Shown: positions 7,443-16,140, counted from the first letter of the stretch. The stretch: 64,000 nt of DNA from UBA10649 sp965278965 (GCA_965278965.1 OZ257127.1:2666001-2730000); one strand, 5' to 3'. The notes: a model not told the origin generated them from the sequence alone. Numbers and translations are program-made.

Positions 7443-8893
7443 TCGAGCGCACCGACCTCTACGTCGACGGCCAGTGGGTCGCCCCCTCGTCCGGTGAGGT
7501 CATCACCGTCGACGAGGCCGCGACCGGAGACGTGATCGGCACCGTCCCGTCGGGCGATGCCGTCGACGCCGAGCGTGCGATCCTCGCGGCCCGACGCGCG
7601 TTCGAGCCGTGGTCGCAGGTCCCGATCGCCGAGCGCGCGGACGTCGTCACGGCGATCGCCGCCGGCCTGCGCGAGCGGGAGGACGAGCTCGCGCGGATCA
7701 TGGCGCAGGAGGTCGGCACGCCGCTGGCGACCTCCGTGCGCGTCCAGGTCGGGCTCGCGGCATCGGTCTTCGAGACGATCGCCGACGCGGCGCGCGAGCT
7801 GCCCGCGGAGGAGCGGATCGGCAACTCCCTCGTCCTGCGCGTGCCGGCCGGCGTGGTCGGCGCGATCACGCCTTGGAACTACCCGCTGTACCAGCTCGCG
7901 GCGAAGGTCGGCCCGGCGCTGGCTGCCGGCTGCACCGTCGTCGTCAAGCCCAGCAGCGTCGCGCCGCTGGCCACGTTCGCGCTGGCCGACATCGTCGACG
8001 GCCTCGGCCTGCCGGCCGGCGCCTTCAACCTGGTCTCCGGTCGCGGCGCCCTGGTCGGCGACCTCCTGTCGTCCCACCCGCAGGTCGACATGGTCAGCCT
8101 CACCGGCTCCACCGGGGCCGGCATTCAGGTGGCCCGCGCGGCCGCCGGCACGATCAAGAAGGTCGCCCTCGAGCTCGGCGGCAAGTCCGCCTTCCTCCTG
8201 GTCGAAGGGGCCGACCTCGACGCGGCCATGAGCGCCGCCGTCCGTGGCAGCTTCGTCAACAACGGTCAGACCTGCTCGGCCACGACGCGGCTCATCGTCC
8301 CGCGCGCCCTGCTCGCCGAGGTCGAGGAGCGAGTCGGGGCCCTCGTGGGGGCCATGCGCGTCGGTGACCCGCTCACCGACGGCACCGACATCGGACCGGT
8401 CGCGTCCGCGTCGCAGTTCCGCAGCGTCTCCAAGTACATCGAGATCGGCATGAGCGAGGGCACGCTCATCACCGGCGGGCCGGGGCCGGTCGACGGGTTC
8501 GACCGCGGCTACTTCGTCAAGCCGACGGTGTTCAGCCGGCTCTCCCCGGACGCGAAGGTGGTCCAGGAGGAGATCTTCGGGCCGGTGCTGTCGATCGTCG
8601 CCTACGAGGGGATCGACGAGGGCGTCGCGATCGCCAACGACAGCGAGTTCGGGCTGTCCGGCGCGGTCTTCGCGGCGGACATCCCCGAGGCCGTGAGCGT
8701 GGCGAAGCGGCTGCGGACCGGGCAGGTCGCCGTCAACGGCGGTCGGTTCAACGCCCGCGCGCCGTTCGGCGGCTTCAAGGCGTCCGGTGTCGGCCGCGAG
8801 CTCGGGCATCACGGCCTGCTGGAGTACTTCGAGCTGATCAGCCTGCAGTTCCCGTCGGCCGACGACCTGGGTGCCTTCGGGCAGACGGTGTGA
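7439..8893 (+). CDS. NAD(P)-dependent aldehyde dehydrogenase
   Basis: A 484-residue aldehyde dehydrogenase oxidising an aldehyde to the acid. The catalytic Cys279 is in NNGQTCSATTRL and the general base Glu245 in ALELGGKSA; AITPWNYPL and the NAD-binding GSTGAG loop are present, and the length is typical. Start GTG 7439 is favoured: GGAGGA lies just before it and GTGA overlaps the phosphatase stop. The open frame extends upstream without a stop but that part is out of register with any homology. It probably oxidises an aldehyde made by the oxygenases or by retro-aldol cleavage. The substrate is unknown. Confidence 0.92.
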   Translation: MIERTDLYVDGQWVAPSSGEVITVDEAATGDVIGTVPSGDAVDAERAILAARRAFEPWSQVPIAERADVVTAIAAGLREREDELARIMAQEVGTPLATSVRVQVGLAASVFETIADAARELPAEERIGNSLVLRVPAGVVGAITPWNYPLYQLAAKVGPALAAGCTVVVKPSSVAPLATFALADIVDGLGLPAGAFNLVSGRGALVGDLLSSHPQVDMVSLTGSTGAGIQVARAAAGTIKKVALELGGKSAFLLVEGADLDAAMSAAVRGSFVNNGQTCSATTRLIVPRALLAEVEERVGALVGAMRVGDPLTDGTDIGPVASASQFRSVSKYIEIGMSEGTLITGGPGPVDGFDRGYFVKPTVFSRLSPDAKVVQEEIFGPVLSIVAYEGIDEGVAIANDSEFGLSGAVFAADIPEAVSVAKRLRTGQVAVNGGRFNARAPFGGFKASGVGRELGHHGLLEYFELISLQFPSADDLGAFGQTV

Positions 8894-9489
8894 CCGAGCC
8901 CGCCGGGGCCTGCGAGGTCCTTCTCGTCCGGCACGCCCTGCCGGAGCCGGACGGCACGCTCGACCCCGGGCTCGGCGAGTTCGGGCGGGCGCAGGCCCGC
9001 CAGCTCGTCGCGCACCTGGACGGCGTGGCGCTCGACGCCGTCTACGCGAGCACGCTCGTGCGCGCGCGGCAGACGGCCGAGCCCCTCGCGCAGGCTCGCG
9101 GGCTGCCGTTGGGCATCGATGTCGGGCTGCGCGAGTGGGTGTCGAACGCCACGCACTACGTCGGCACCGAGAACCTCGCGGACACCGGCCGCGCGCAGGC
9201 GTTCCACGAGGGACGGTTCGAGGACGAGTTCCTGCCGCCGCACAACGCCGATGAGCTGCGGGCGACGATGGTCGCCACCGTGCGTCGCCTCGGCCAGCAG
9301 CATCCCGGCGGCCGCATCGTCGCGGTGTCCCACGGCGGGGCGAGCAACACCTTCCTCGCCGAGGTCGTCGGCAGCCCGCGGCGGTTCTTCTTCAACCCCG
9401 GCTACGCGGGCATCTCGCGCCTCCAGGTCTGGCCGGACGGGCGCTTCGTCCTGCTGAGCATCAACGAGCCGGTCGCCGACCAGCGCTGA
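8890..9489 (+). CDS. Histidine phosphatase family protein
   Basis: A 199-residue member of the phosphoglycerate-mutase-like superfamily. The catalytic LVRHALPEPDG has Arg14-His15 (RHA instead of the usual RHG), STLVRARQTAEPLA supplies the second Arg, and VSHGGASN gives His148. It should be a phosphomonoester hydrolase acting through a phosphohistidine. GTG overlaps the aldehyde dehydrogenase stop by 4 bases and it is the last gene of the 6163-9489 operon. It is the second phosphatase in this operon, which is unusual for aromatic catabolism and points to phosphorylated intermediates or a CoA-biosynthesis side role. Confidence 0.85.
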   Translation: MTEPAGACEVLLVRHALPEPDGTLDPGLGEFGRAQARQLVAHLDGVALDAVYASTLVRARQTAEPLAQARGLPLGIDVGLREWVSNATHYVGTENLADTGRAQAFHEGRFEDEFLPPHNADELRATMVATVRRLGQQHPGGRIVAVSHGGASNTFLAEVVGSPRRFFFNPGYAGISRLQVWPDGRFVLLSINEPVADQR

Positions 9490-9517
9490 CCGGCGTACCG
9501 TGGAGGCACGGTTCGCG

Positions 9518-9559
9518 TTGACTTGTGAGACCCACACGTCCATAGTTGTCTAGACAACT
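9518..9559 (+). promoter_or_regulatory. Promoter with perfect palindromic operator before Rieske gene 2
   Basis: TTGACT (9518-9523) and CATAGT (9541-9546) are 17 bases apart. The 16-base perfect palindrome AGTTGTCTAGACAACT (9544-9559) overlaps the -10 and likely start point, a classic repressor position. Its GTCTAGAC core fits the operator type of HutC-class GntR proteins such as the one encoded at 5320. Confidence 0.7.
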
Positions 9560-9600
9560 TGGCTCGCCTCCCCGGGCGAGCCCGAACTCCAGGAGTGCCC

Positions 9601-10857
9601 GTGACCACGATCGCCGAACGGCTCGATCCCGAGGTCGTCCCCGAGAACATCCGGAGCAACGTCCTCGACGGCGCGGCACGCGAAGAGGCGATCGAGATGA
9701 TGCGGCGCCTCTCCACGCACATCCGGGAGAAGACGACCGACCAGGCCGAGGGCAACTGGCAGGAGCCGGTCGAGAACTACAACGACCCCGAGCTGTTCAA
9801 GGCCGAGGTCGAGCTGCTGTTCAAGCGCATCCCGTTGCCCCTGGCGCTGTCCTGCGAGCTCCCCGGCAAGAACACGTACAAGTCGACGACCGCGCTCGGC
9901 GTGCCCGTGGTGATCACCCGCGACTCCAGCGGCCAGGTGCACGCGATGCTCAACGTGTGCCGTCACCGCGGCGCGCTCATCTGCGCGCAGGGGACGGGTT
10001 CGGCGCGGGCGCTGTCGTGCCCGTACCACGCGTGGACGTACGGACTCGACGGCGAGCTGCGCGGGCTGTACGGCGAGTCGACGTTCGGCGACTTCGACAA
10101 GTCCGAGCGCAACCTCGTGCAGCTTCCGTGCGTCGAGGCGGCCGGGCTGGTGTTCGTCTGCCTGACCCCGGGCCTGGAGATCGACATCGACTCCTGGCTC
10201 GGCGACTTCCGACCCGTCCTCGATGCGCTCAAGCTCGACGAGTGCCATCACTTCTCGACCCGGTTGATGCCGGGGCCGAACTGGAAGGTCGTCATCGAGG
10301 GCTACCTCGAGGGCTACCACTTCGCCTCGCTGCACCCGAACACGGTGTTCAAGACGAACCTGAGCAATACCGCGATCTTCGACGGCTTCGGCCCGCACGA
10401 GCGCGTGGCGTTCGCCCTGCGCACGCTCGAGACCACGATGGATCAGCCCGAGGAGACCTGGGACCCGTCCGCCAACGTCGGCGCGATCATCTGGACCTTC
10501 CCCGGGCTGTCCATCGCCGGCGGCTGGCGTGAGCGGATGACGGCCTCCCTGGTGCTCCCCGGCACGAACGTCGGGGAGTCGATCACCGAGCAGCGCGTCC
10601 TGACGCGGTCCCCGATCACCGAGGAGAACCGTCACGATCTCGAGGTCTTCCGCGACTTCTTCTACGACGTCACGTACGAGGAGGACTACATCACCGGCTT
10701 CGGCGTGCAGACCGGCGTGGGCAACCTCGGCGGGACCACGCAGATCTACGGCCGCAACGAGCCGGGCGTGCAGCACGCCCATCGCCACATCAACAAGATC
10801 ATGACGGAGAACCACCGCGAGGGCTTCGCCCGGCCGCGGGTGGCACCTGCTCGCTGA
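9601..10857 (+). CDS. Rieske non-heme iron oxygenase alpha subunit (2 of 3)
   Basis: A 418-residue oxygenase alpha subunit. The Rieske ligands are Cys120, His122 (CRHRG), Cys140 and His143 (SCPYHAW); the iron site has GYHFASLHPN with His240 and His245, preceded by NWKVVIEGYLE. The spacing of all ligands equals that of the other two Rieske proteins, but the rest of the sequence differs, so it is not a recent duplicate. GTG 9601 is chosen because CAGGAG lies upstream; an open frame continues further 5' through the palindromic operator, which argues against an earlier start. It stands as a single-gene unit and is likely repressed through the 9544 palindrome. Confidence 0.9.
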   Translation: MTTIAERLDPEVVPENIRSNVLDGAAREEAIEMMRRLSTHIREKTTDQAEGNWQEPVENYNDPELFKAEVELLFKRIPLPLALSCELPGKNTYKSTTALGVPVVITRDSSGQVHAMLNVCRHRGALICAQGTGSARALSCPYHAWTYGLDGELRGLYGESTFGDFDKSERNLVQLPCVEAAGLVFVCLTPGLEIDIDSWLGDFRPVLDALKLDECHHFSTRLMPGPNWKVVIEGYLEGYHFASLHPNTVFKTNLSNTAIFDGFGPHERVAFALRTLETTMDQPEETWDPSANVGAIIWTFPGLSIAGGWRERMTASLVLPGTNVGESITEQRVLTRSPITEENRHDLEVFRDFFYDVTYEEDYITGFGVQTGVGNLGGTTQIYGRNEPGVQHAHRHINKIMTENHREGFARPRVAPAR

Positions 10858-10916
10858 CCCTCCGGCCGTCGGGCTTGGGCCTGGCGCTCCAATATCGCAG
10901 TTTCCGTTGACGGCCT

Positions 10917-10927
10917 CCAGTAACTGG
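10917..10927. promoter_or_regulatory. Short inverted repeat containing AGTAACT
   Basis: CCAGT-A-ACTGG lies 60 bases before the SDR start codon and shares AGTAACT with sites at 827, 6129 (complement) and 25921 (complement). TTGACG stands just upstream (10907-10912). Confidence 0.4.
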
Positions 10928-10987
10928 TGTGGGATGGGAGAGGCCCGGGTCCCGGGCGTCTGACGTCCCTCTCCTGCAGGAGTTCAC

Positions 10988-11770
10988 ATGGGTTCCCTCG
11001 ACGGCAAGGTTGCGGTCATCACGGCGGGCAGCACAGGCATCGGCTTCGGCATCGCCCAGGCGTTCGTCGCGGAGGGCGCCTCGGTCGTGCTCGGCAACCG
11101 GTCCGAGGAGAAGGGCACGCGGGCGCTGGAGCGGCTTGGTGCGGGCGACCGCGCCGTGTTCAAGGCCACGGATGCGCTGGAGTGCGACCAGGTGGAGGCG
11201 CTCGTCGACTTCGCGGTCGAGACCTTCGGCACAATCGACATCCTGGTGAACTGCGCCGGCGGCTCCGACGGCTGGGCGCTCATCGACTCGCTCAGCAACG
11301 AGGCCTGGCAGAAGGCGTTCGACTGGAACTGCTCGTCGGCGTTCTGGGGCACCCGCCGGGCCCTGAAGTACATGCTGCCCAAGCAGTCCGGCCGCATCAT
11401 CAACATCTCCTCGATCGAGGGCAAGCAGGCCACGAAGGTCGCGGTCAGCCACTACGTCATGGGCAAGCACGCGATGAACGGCCTGACGAAGGCGACGGCG
11501 GTGGAGTACGCGCTGCAGGGGATCCGCTGCAACGCGATCTGCCCCGGCCCGATCGAGACCGACCTGATGAAGGACGCCGGCGCCCTCGTCGCCGAGTCGG
11601 CCGGCATCTCCTACGAGCAGTTCATCGACGAGTTCGCGCAGGACACGATGACCAAGGAGCTCAACACCGTCGAGCAGGTCGCCGGGATGGCGGTGCTGCT
11701 GGCCGGTCCGCTGGGCAACGGCATGACCGGCTGCCTGTACAACGTCGATGCCGGCACCGTCCCTTACTAG
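10988..11770 (+). CDS. Short-chain dehydrogenase/reductase
   Basis: A 260-residue classical SDR, an NAD(P)-dependent alcohol/ketone oxidoreductase. The cofactor motif is TAGSTGIG (residues 13-20), NCAGG follows near residue 88, and the catalytic pair is Tyr156-x3-Lys160 (YVMGK) with the Ser in NISSIEG. GCAGGAG lies before the ATG. It sits between Rieske gene 2 and the reductase gene, which fits a role in oxidising a cis-dihydrodiol or a side-chain alcohol made by the oxygenases; this is inferred from position only. Confidence 0.88.
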   Translation: MGSLDGKVAVITAGSTGIGFGIAQAFVAEGASVVLGNRSEEKGTRALERLGAGDRAVFKATDALECDQVEALVDFAVETFGTIDILVNCAGGSDGWALIDSLSNEAWQKAFDWNCSSAFWGTRRALKYMLPKQSGRIINISSIEGKQATKVAVSHYVMGKHAMNGLTKATAVEYALQGIRCNAICPGPIETDLMKDAGALVAESAGISYEQFIDEFAQDTMTKELNTVEQVAGMAVLLAGPLGNGMTGCLYNVDAGTVPY

Positions 11771-11797
11771 GCCTCTCGTGACGACTACCGTCTAGCC

Positions 11798-12754
11798 ATG
11801 GCTTACGTGTACGAGGACTACCGCGATCTTGTCGTCCTGGAGCGCATCGAGGAGGCAGACGGCGTCGTCTGCATCCGGCTCGGAGCTCCGAGCGGCGAGC
11901 GACTGCCGATGTGGGAGCCCGGAGCGCACATCGACGTGCAGCTTGAGAACGGGGTCGAGCGCCAGTACTCGCTGTGCAGCCACTTCCACGCGGACACCTG
12001 GCGCATCGCGGTGCTCCGTGAGCCGAACAGCCGCGGGGGCTCGTCGTACATCCACGAGCACATCCGCGCGGGCGACTCGGTGCGGACCCGCGGGCCGCGA
12101 AACCACTTCCCGCTCGTCAATGCCCCGTCGTACCTGTTCATCGGCGGCGGCATCGGCGTCACACCGATGGTCCCGATGCTCGGCGAGGTCATCTTCGACA
12201 AGGAAGCGCCCTGGACCTTCTACTACGGCGGTCGCCAGCGCGCCTCGATGGCGTTCCGCGACCGGCTGGAGGCCCTCGGCGTCGTCATCTGGCCGGAGGA
12301 CGAGAAGGGCCTGCTCCCGCTCGACCAGATCCTGCGCGACGCGGACCCCGAGACGGCCGTCTACTGCTGCGGGCCGGAACCGCTGATCGCCGCCGTCGAG
12401 GCGAAGTGCGCGGAGCTCGGCCGTGCCGACCCGCACGTCGAGCGGTTCTCGGCCAAGGACGTCGACAACACCGGCGACCCGGGCGACCACGAGTTCACCG
12501 TCGTCGTCAACAGCACCGGCCAGGAGTTCTCGGTGCCGCGGGACCAGAGCATCGTGCAGGTCCTGCTGGACAACGGCGTGCGGATCATGACGTCGTGCGC
12601 TGAGGGGGTGTGCGGCACCTGCGAGACGAAGGTGGTCTCCGGCCAGATCGCCCACCGCGACTCTCTTCTGTCCGACGAGGAGAAGGCGGAGAATCTCTAC
12701 ATGATGCCGTGCGTGTCCCGCTGCGTGGGCGACCGCCTCGTGCTGGACATGTGA
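11798..12754 (+). CDS. Oxygenase reductase with C-terminal [2Fe-2S] ferredoxin domain
   Basis: A 318-residue phthalate-dioxygenase-reductase/VanB-type electron-transfer protein. The N-terminal flavin domain has RQYSLCS (FMN-type R-x-Y-S), the NAD domain has FIGGGIGVTPM, and the C-terminal plant-type ferredoxin has ligands Cys267, Cys272, Cys275 (CAEGVCGTC) and Cys305. It would pass electrons from NAD(P)H to a Rieske oxygenase. It is the only such reductase in the window, so it may serve all three. TACCGT lies 6 bases before the ATG with no Shine-Dalgarno, suggesting a leaderless start in addition to read-through from the SDR gene 27 bases upstream. Confidence 0.92.
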   Translation: MAYVYEDYRDLVVLERIEEADGVVCIRLGAPSGERLPMWEPGAHIDVQLENGVERQYSLCSHFHADTWRIAVLREPNSRGGSSYIHEHIRAGDSVRTRGPRNHFPLVNAPSYLFIGGGIGVTPMVPMLGEVIFDKEAPWTFYYGGRQRASMAFRDRLEALGVVIWPEDEKGLLPLDQILRDADPETAVYCCGPEPLIAAVEAKCAELGRADPHVERFSAKDVDNTGDPGDHEFTVVVNSTGQEFSVPRDQSIVQVLLDNGVRIMTSCAEGVCGTCETKVVSGQIAHRDSLLSDEEKAENLYMMPCVSRCVGDRLVLDM

Positions 12755-12798
12755 GGTCCTTCGAGTCGGGGGAGATTGTTAGGACTTCCACGAAATGG

Positions 12799-12828
12799 TT
12801 CCGAAAGTCATCTAGACAAGTGTAGTCT
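12799..12828 (+). promoter_or_regulatory. Promoter and TCTAGACAA half-palindrome before Rieske gene 3
   Basis: TTCCGA (12799-12804) and TAGTCT (12823-12828) are 18 bases apart. TCTAGACAA (12811-12819) between them matches the right half of the 9544 palindrome, and AGAC/GTCT forms a loose inverted repeat around the spacer. Confidence 0.45.
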
Positions 12829-12860
12829 GGCGTGGCCGTCGACCTGAGAGGACTCCTTCG

Positions 12861-14018
12861 ATGACGATCCCATTCGTCCCGCCCACCCGAGGCGACGGAC
12901 CCCTGCGCTTCGCCCCTGAGATCCCGAACACGCCCGGCCGGTCCGAGACCGTGCCGTCGAGCTGGTACACCGATCCCGACCGCTTCGAGCTCGAGCGCAA
13001 GTACGTGCTCAACCCGAGCTGGCAGATCATGTGCCGCTCGGAGGAGCTCGTGGAGACCGGTGACCACGTGGTCTGGGAGGGCCACGGGGAGACCATCGTC
13101 ATCACCCGGCAGCGCGACGGCTCGCTGGCGGGCTTCCACAACGTGTGCCTGCACCGCGGCGCCCGCATCGTGCGCGACTCCGGCAGCTGCGCCCGTCGCT
13201 TCAAGTGCCCGTTCCACGACTGGGTCTACGACTACGCCGGCAACGTCGTCGGCGTCCCCGACCGCGAGGACTTCGACCAGGACATCCTGTCGTCGCTGAA
13301 GGCCCCGCAGGTCGAGCTCGCCGAGTGGGGCGGCTGGGTGTGGGGCGTGCTCGCCGGACCCGGCGTCGCGCCGCCGCTGGCCGAATGGCTCGGCGACGAC
13401 ATCATCGCCGACCTCGGGGCGTACCGCATGGAGGACATGTTCCTGCGGGAGAAGCTCACGTGGTACGTCGACGTCAACTGGAAGGTCGTCGTCGACGCGT
13501 TCAACGAGTTCTACCACGCACCGGCGCTGCACCACATCCCGCCGCAGGACGTCAAGGACGGCCGCGAGATGCGGATCTTCGAGTTCGACCGGCACGCGAT
13601 GATGGTCGTGCCGCTCAAGGGTGCGCTGCCGAAGCTGCAGGAGAACCCGGACCACCAGTCGGTGGCCATCTGCCACTACACGATCTTCCCGACCAGCGTC
13701 TTCAACAACAACCCCGAGCACCTGCAGCTGTTCCGCTCGGTCCCGATCTCGCACAACAAGACCCGGTTCGAGACCTGGGAGCTTTGGTACAAGACCGACG
13801 ACCAGGCCTACCTCGACCGCACCCAGCGCCACTGGGACCACCTCAAGATCGTCGTCGGCGAGGACATCTTCACGTGGGAGGACATCGCGGCCACGTCGCG
13901 GTCGTCGTTCTACAAGCAGAACTTCTTCAATGACCGCGAGTGCAAGATCCCGTTCTTCCACCAGCAGGTGAACCGGATCATCGAGGAAGGCGTTGCCCGT
14001 GACAGCGTCGGCCACTAG
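12861..14018 (+). CDS. Rieske non-heme iron oxygenase alpha subunit (3 of 3)
   Basis: A 385-residue oxygenase alpha subunit. The Rieske ligands are Cys96, His98 (CLHRGARI), Cys116 and His119 (KCPFHDW); the iron site shows FNEFYHAPALHHI with His219 and His224, preceded by NWKVVVDA. GAGAGGA lies before the ATG. It heads an operon with a TIM-barrel isomerase (20-base overlap), an NTF2-like protein and an SDR, so its product is probably rearranged and oxidised further. Length and motif context resemble the homotrimeric oxygenases rather than the alpha3beta3 class. Confidence 0.91.
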   Translation: MTIPFVPPTRGDGPLRFAPEIPNTPGRSETVPSSWYTDPDRFELERKYVLNPSWQIMCRSEELVETGDHVVWEGHGETIVITRQRDGSLAGFHNVCLHRGARIVRDSGSCARRFKCPFHDWVYDYAGNVVGVPDREDFDQDILSSLKAPQVELAEWGGWVWGVLAGPGVAPPLAEWLGDDIIADLGAYRMEDMFLREKLTWYVDVNWKVVVDAFNEFYHAPALHHIPPQDVKDGREMRIFEFDRHAMMVVPLKGALPKLQENPDHQSVAICHYTIFPTSVFNNNPEHLQLFRSVPISHNKTRFETWELWYKTDDQAYLDRTQRHWDHLKIVVGEDIFTWEDIAATSRSSFYKQNFFNDRECKIPFFHQQVNRIIEEGVARDSVGH

Positions 14019-14832
14019 CGCGGCGCCGGCGGTACGCGACTTCACCTTCTCGTTCAACTGCGTCGGCGAGGTGCCCCTCGCCGAGCGGTTCGAGGCGGCT
14101 CGTGCGGCGGGCTTCGCCGAAGCCGGCCTGAGCGTCCGTTGGACGCGGCAGTGGCTCGAGGAGGGCCACACGCTGGAGGAGCTCGACGCGATCGTCGAGG
14201 CGAGCGGCCTGCGGATCGGTGAGCTGGAGGCGATCCGGCTCATGCGTGAGGAGCAGGACCCCCTGGAGGATCTTGCGGCCACGCTGGCGGAGCGGCTGCG
14301 GCCGCGCCGGGTGCAGGCGATCGGCCCGTACGACGGCACCCTCGACGACGCGGTGTCCCGGGCCGGCCGGTTCGCGGACCGGTTCGCCCCTTGGGACGTC
14401 GACGTCGTCCTTGAGCCGCTCCCGTTCACCAACGTGCAGACGCCGGCCGACGCCGCCGAGATCATCCGGCGCGCGGACCGGCCGAACCTGTCGATGTGCA
14501 TGGATGTCTGGCACCTGTACCGCATGGGTCTGCCGCTGTCGCACCTGGACGACCTGTGGCCGTACATCTCCACGGTCCAGTTCAACGACGGCACCATCGA
14601 GTGCCAGCACCCGGAGGACCTGCGCGAGGACTGCCTCCTCAACCGCCGGATCCCCGGCGACGGGGAGTTCGACCTTGTCGGCCTCGTCCGGGCGCGCAAC
14701 GCGAACCGTCCCGACAGCACGTTCTCCATCGAGGTCATCAACCCTCAGCTGCGCGAGCAGGATGCGGCACTCTCCGCACGACAGATCGCCGACGGCCTGG
14801 ACCGCGTGCTCGCGGCCAGCCGCCTCGCCTGA
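13999..14832 (+). CDS. Sugar phosphate isomerase/epimerase-like TIM-barrel protein
   Basis: A 277-residue AP-endonuclease-2/xylose-isomerase-type TIM barrel. The metal-site strands are visible: VVLEPLPF, MCMDVWHLYRMG and STVQFNDG, supplying Glu, Asp/His and the late acidic ligand. These proteins isomerise or epimerise small polyols or keto acids, or act as dehydratases in aromatic catabolism. Start GTG 13999 is preferred to TTG 13993 because GGAAGG is then 9-10 bases upstream. It overlaps the Rieske gene by 20 bases. A second protein of the same superfamily lies at 17757, which suggests a shared chemistry in the pathway. Confidence 0.8.
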   Translation: MTASATSAAPAVRDFTFSFNCVGEVPLAERFEAARAAGFAEAGLSVRWTRQWLEEGHTLEELDAIVEASGLRIGELEAIRLMREEQDPLEDLAATLAERLRPRRVQAIGPYDGTLDDAVSRAGRFADRFAPWDVDVVLEPLPFTNVQTPADAAEIIRRADRPNLSMCMDVWHLYRMGLPLSHLDDLWPYISTVQFNDGTIECQHPEDLREDCLLNRRIPGDGEFDLVGLVRARNANRPDSTFSIEVINPQLREQDAALSARQIADGLDRVLAASRLA

Positions 14833-14863
14833 CGTTCCCCATCCCGACACGAAGGAAAACGCC

Positions 14864-15340
14864 ATGACCTCGTACCGCGTGGAAGGGCTCCGGTTCCCGG
14901 ACCGCTTCGACATCGAACAGCTCATGTACCGGTACGCGAAGGCGGCGGACATGGCCGACATCGAGACCCAGCTGACCGTGTTCGACCCCGACTGCCGTGT
15001 GCGGTTCAGCGGCGAGACGTGGCTGGAGGGGCACGACGACCTCCGCGAGGCGTGGCGCAGTGCGTACACGCGCTACGCGCAGACGTCGCACGCCGTCACG
15101 AACATCTCGATCACCTTCACCGGCACCGACGACGCGGAGGCCGAGTCGCTCATCACGGCGTGGCACCGCAGCGCCGACGGCACGGAGTGGACGCTGCACG
15201 GCCGGTACGTCGACGTGTGGGCCAAGGGACCCGAGGGCTGGAAGATCAAGACCCGCGAGATCGTTGCCGCTGGAGCGGTCGGGCGCGACGAGTCGCGGCT
15301 GACGATGCTGCAGCGCCTGACCCTGAGCGACGGCCACTGA
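14864..15340 (+). CDS. NTF2-like/SnoaL-family protein
   Basis: A 158-residue protein with the SnoaL_4-type pattern (FDIEQLMYRYAKAADM, FDPDCRVRFSG, VTNISITFTG, WHRSADGTEWTLHGRYVDVW). The family holds hydratases and isomerases as well as non-catalytic partners. ATG 14864 is preceded by GAAGGAAA; the open frame runs further upstream but that part is antisense-like read-through of the isomerase gene. The stop overlaps the next ATG. It probably acts on a product of Rieske gene 3 with the SDR that follows; the reaction is not known. Confidence 0.8.
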   Translation: MTSYRVEGLRFPDRFDIEQLMYRYAKAADMADIETQLTVFDPDCRVRFSGETWLEGHDDLREAWRSAYTRYAQTSHAVTNISITFTGTDDAEAESLITAWHRSADGTEWTLHGRYVDVWAKGPEGWKIKTREIVAAGAVGRDESRLTMLQRLTLSDGH

Positions 15341-16140
15341 TGGCCGGCCGGCTTGAGGGCAAGGCGGTCGTCGTCACCGGCGGCGCGCGTGGTCTCGGTG
15401 AGGGCATGGTCCGGCGCTTCGTCGCCGAGGGTGGTCGTTGCGTCATCGCCGACATCGACGTCGAGGCGGGCGAGCGGCTCGCTGCGGAGCTGCCGGGATC
15501 GACCGTGTTCCTCCGGACGGACGTGACCTCCGAGGCCGACATCGTCGCGTCGATCCGGGCGTGCATCGACGGGTTCGGTGCCCTCGACGTGATGGTCAAC
15601 AACGCGGGGGTCGTCGGCGTCACCGGTTCCATCACGGACACCGACCTGGGCGCCTGGGACCGCACGATCGCGATCCTGCAGACCAGCGTCTTCCTCGGCA
15701 CGAAGCATGCGTTCGCCGTGATGCGCGAGCAGCGGTCCGGCTCGATCATCAACACATCGAGCACCGCCGGGGTGCAGGGTGGCCTGGGGGGCCACGCGTA
15801 CACGACGGCCAAGCACGGGGTCATCGGGCTGACGAAGTCCGTCGCGGTCGAGGCCGCCCCGTACCGCGTGCGCGTGAATGCGCTGTGCCCCGGAGCGTCG
15901 CTCTCGTCGCTGACGGCCGGTGTCGTGACCGGCGACCCGGACAACCTCGAGGCGGCTTACGAGCGGCTCTCCTCCAAGTACGCCGGCGGGCGCGCCCCGC
16001 GGCCGGAGGACATCGCCAACGCGGCGCTGTTCCTGGCGAGCGACGAGGGCGAGTTCATGAACGGCGCGGTCTTCATCATGGACGCCGGCAAGGAGGTCCT
16101 CTCGGACCGCGCCGCGAAGTTCTACCCGATGGAAGCCTGA
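15340..16140 (+). CDS. Short-chain dehydrogenase/reductase
   Basis: A 266-residue classical SDR. The cofactor site is TGGARGLG (residues 13-20), NNAG is present, and the catalytic Tyr154-x3-Lys158 (YTTAK) follows NTSSTAG. Asp41 in ADIDVEA at the end of beta-2 suggests NAD rather than NADP. It is the last gene of the Rieske 3 operon, its ATG overlapping the upstream stop (TGATG), and it would oxidise an alcohol produced in that branch. The long-armed hairpin at 16158 begins 18 bases after its stop and is the likely end of the transcript. Confidence 0.88.
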   Translation: MAGRLEGKAVVVTGGARGLGEGMVRRFVAEGGRCVIADIDVEAGERLAAELPGSTVFLRTDVTSEADIVASIRACIDGFGALDVMVNNAGVVGVTGSITDTDLGAWDRTIAILQTSVFLGTKHAFAVMREQRSGSIINTSSTAGVQGGLGGHAYTTAKHGVIGLTKSVAVEAAPYRVRVNALCPGASLSSLTAGVVTGDPDNLEAAYERLSSKYAGGRAPRPEDIANAALFLASDEGEFMNGAVFIMDAGKEVLSDRAAKFYPMEA

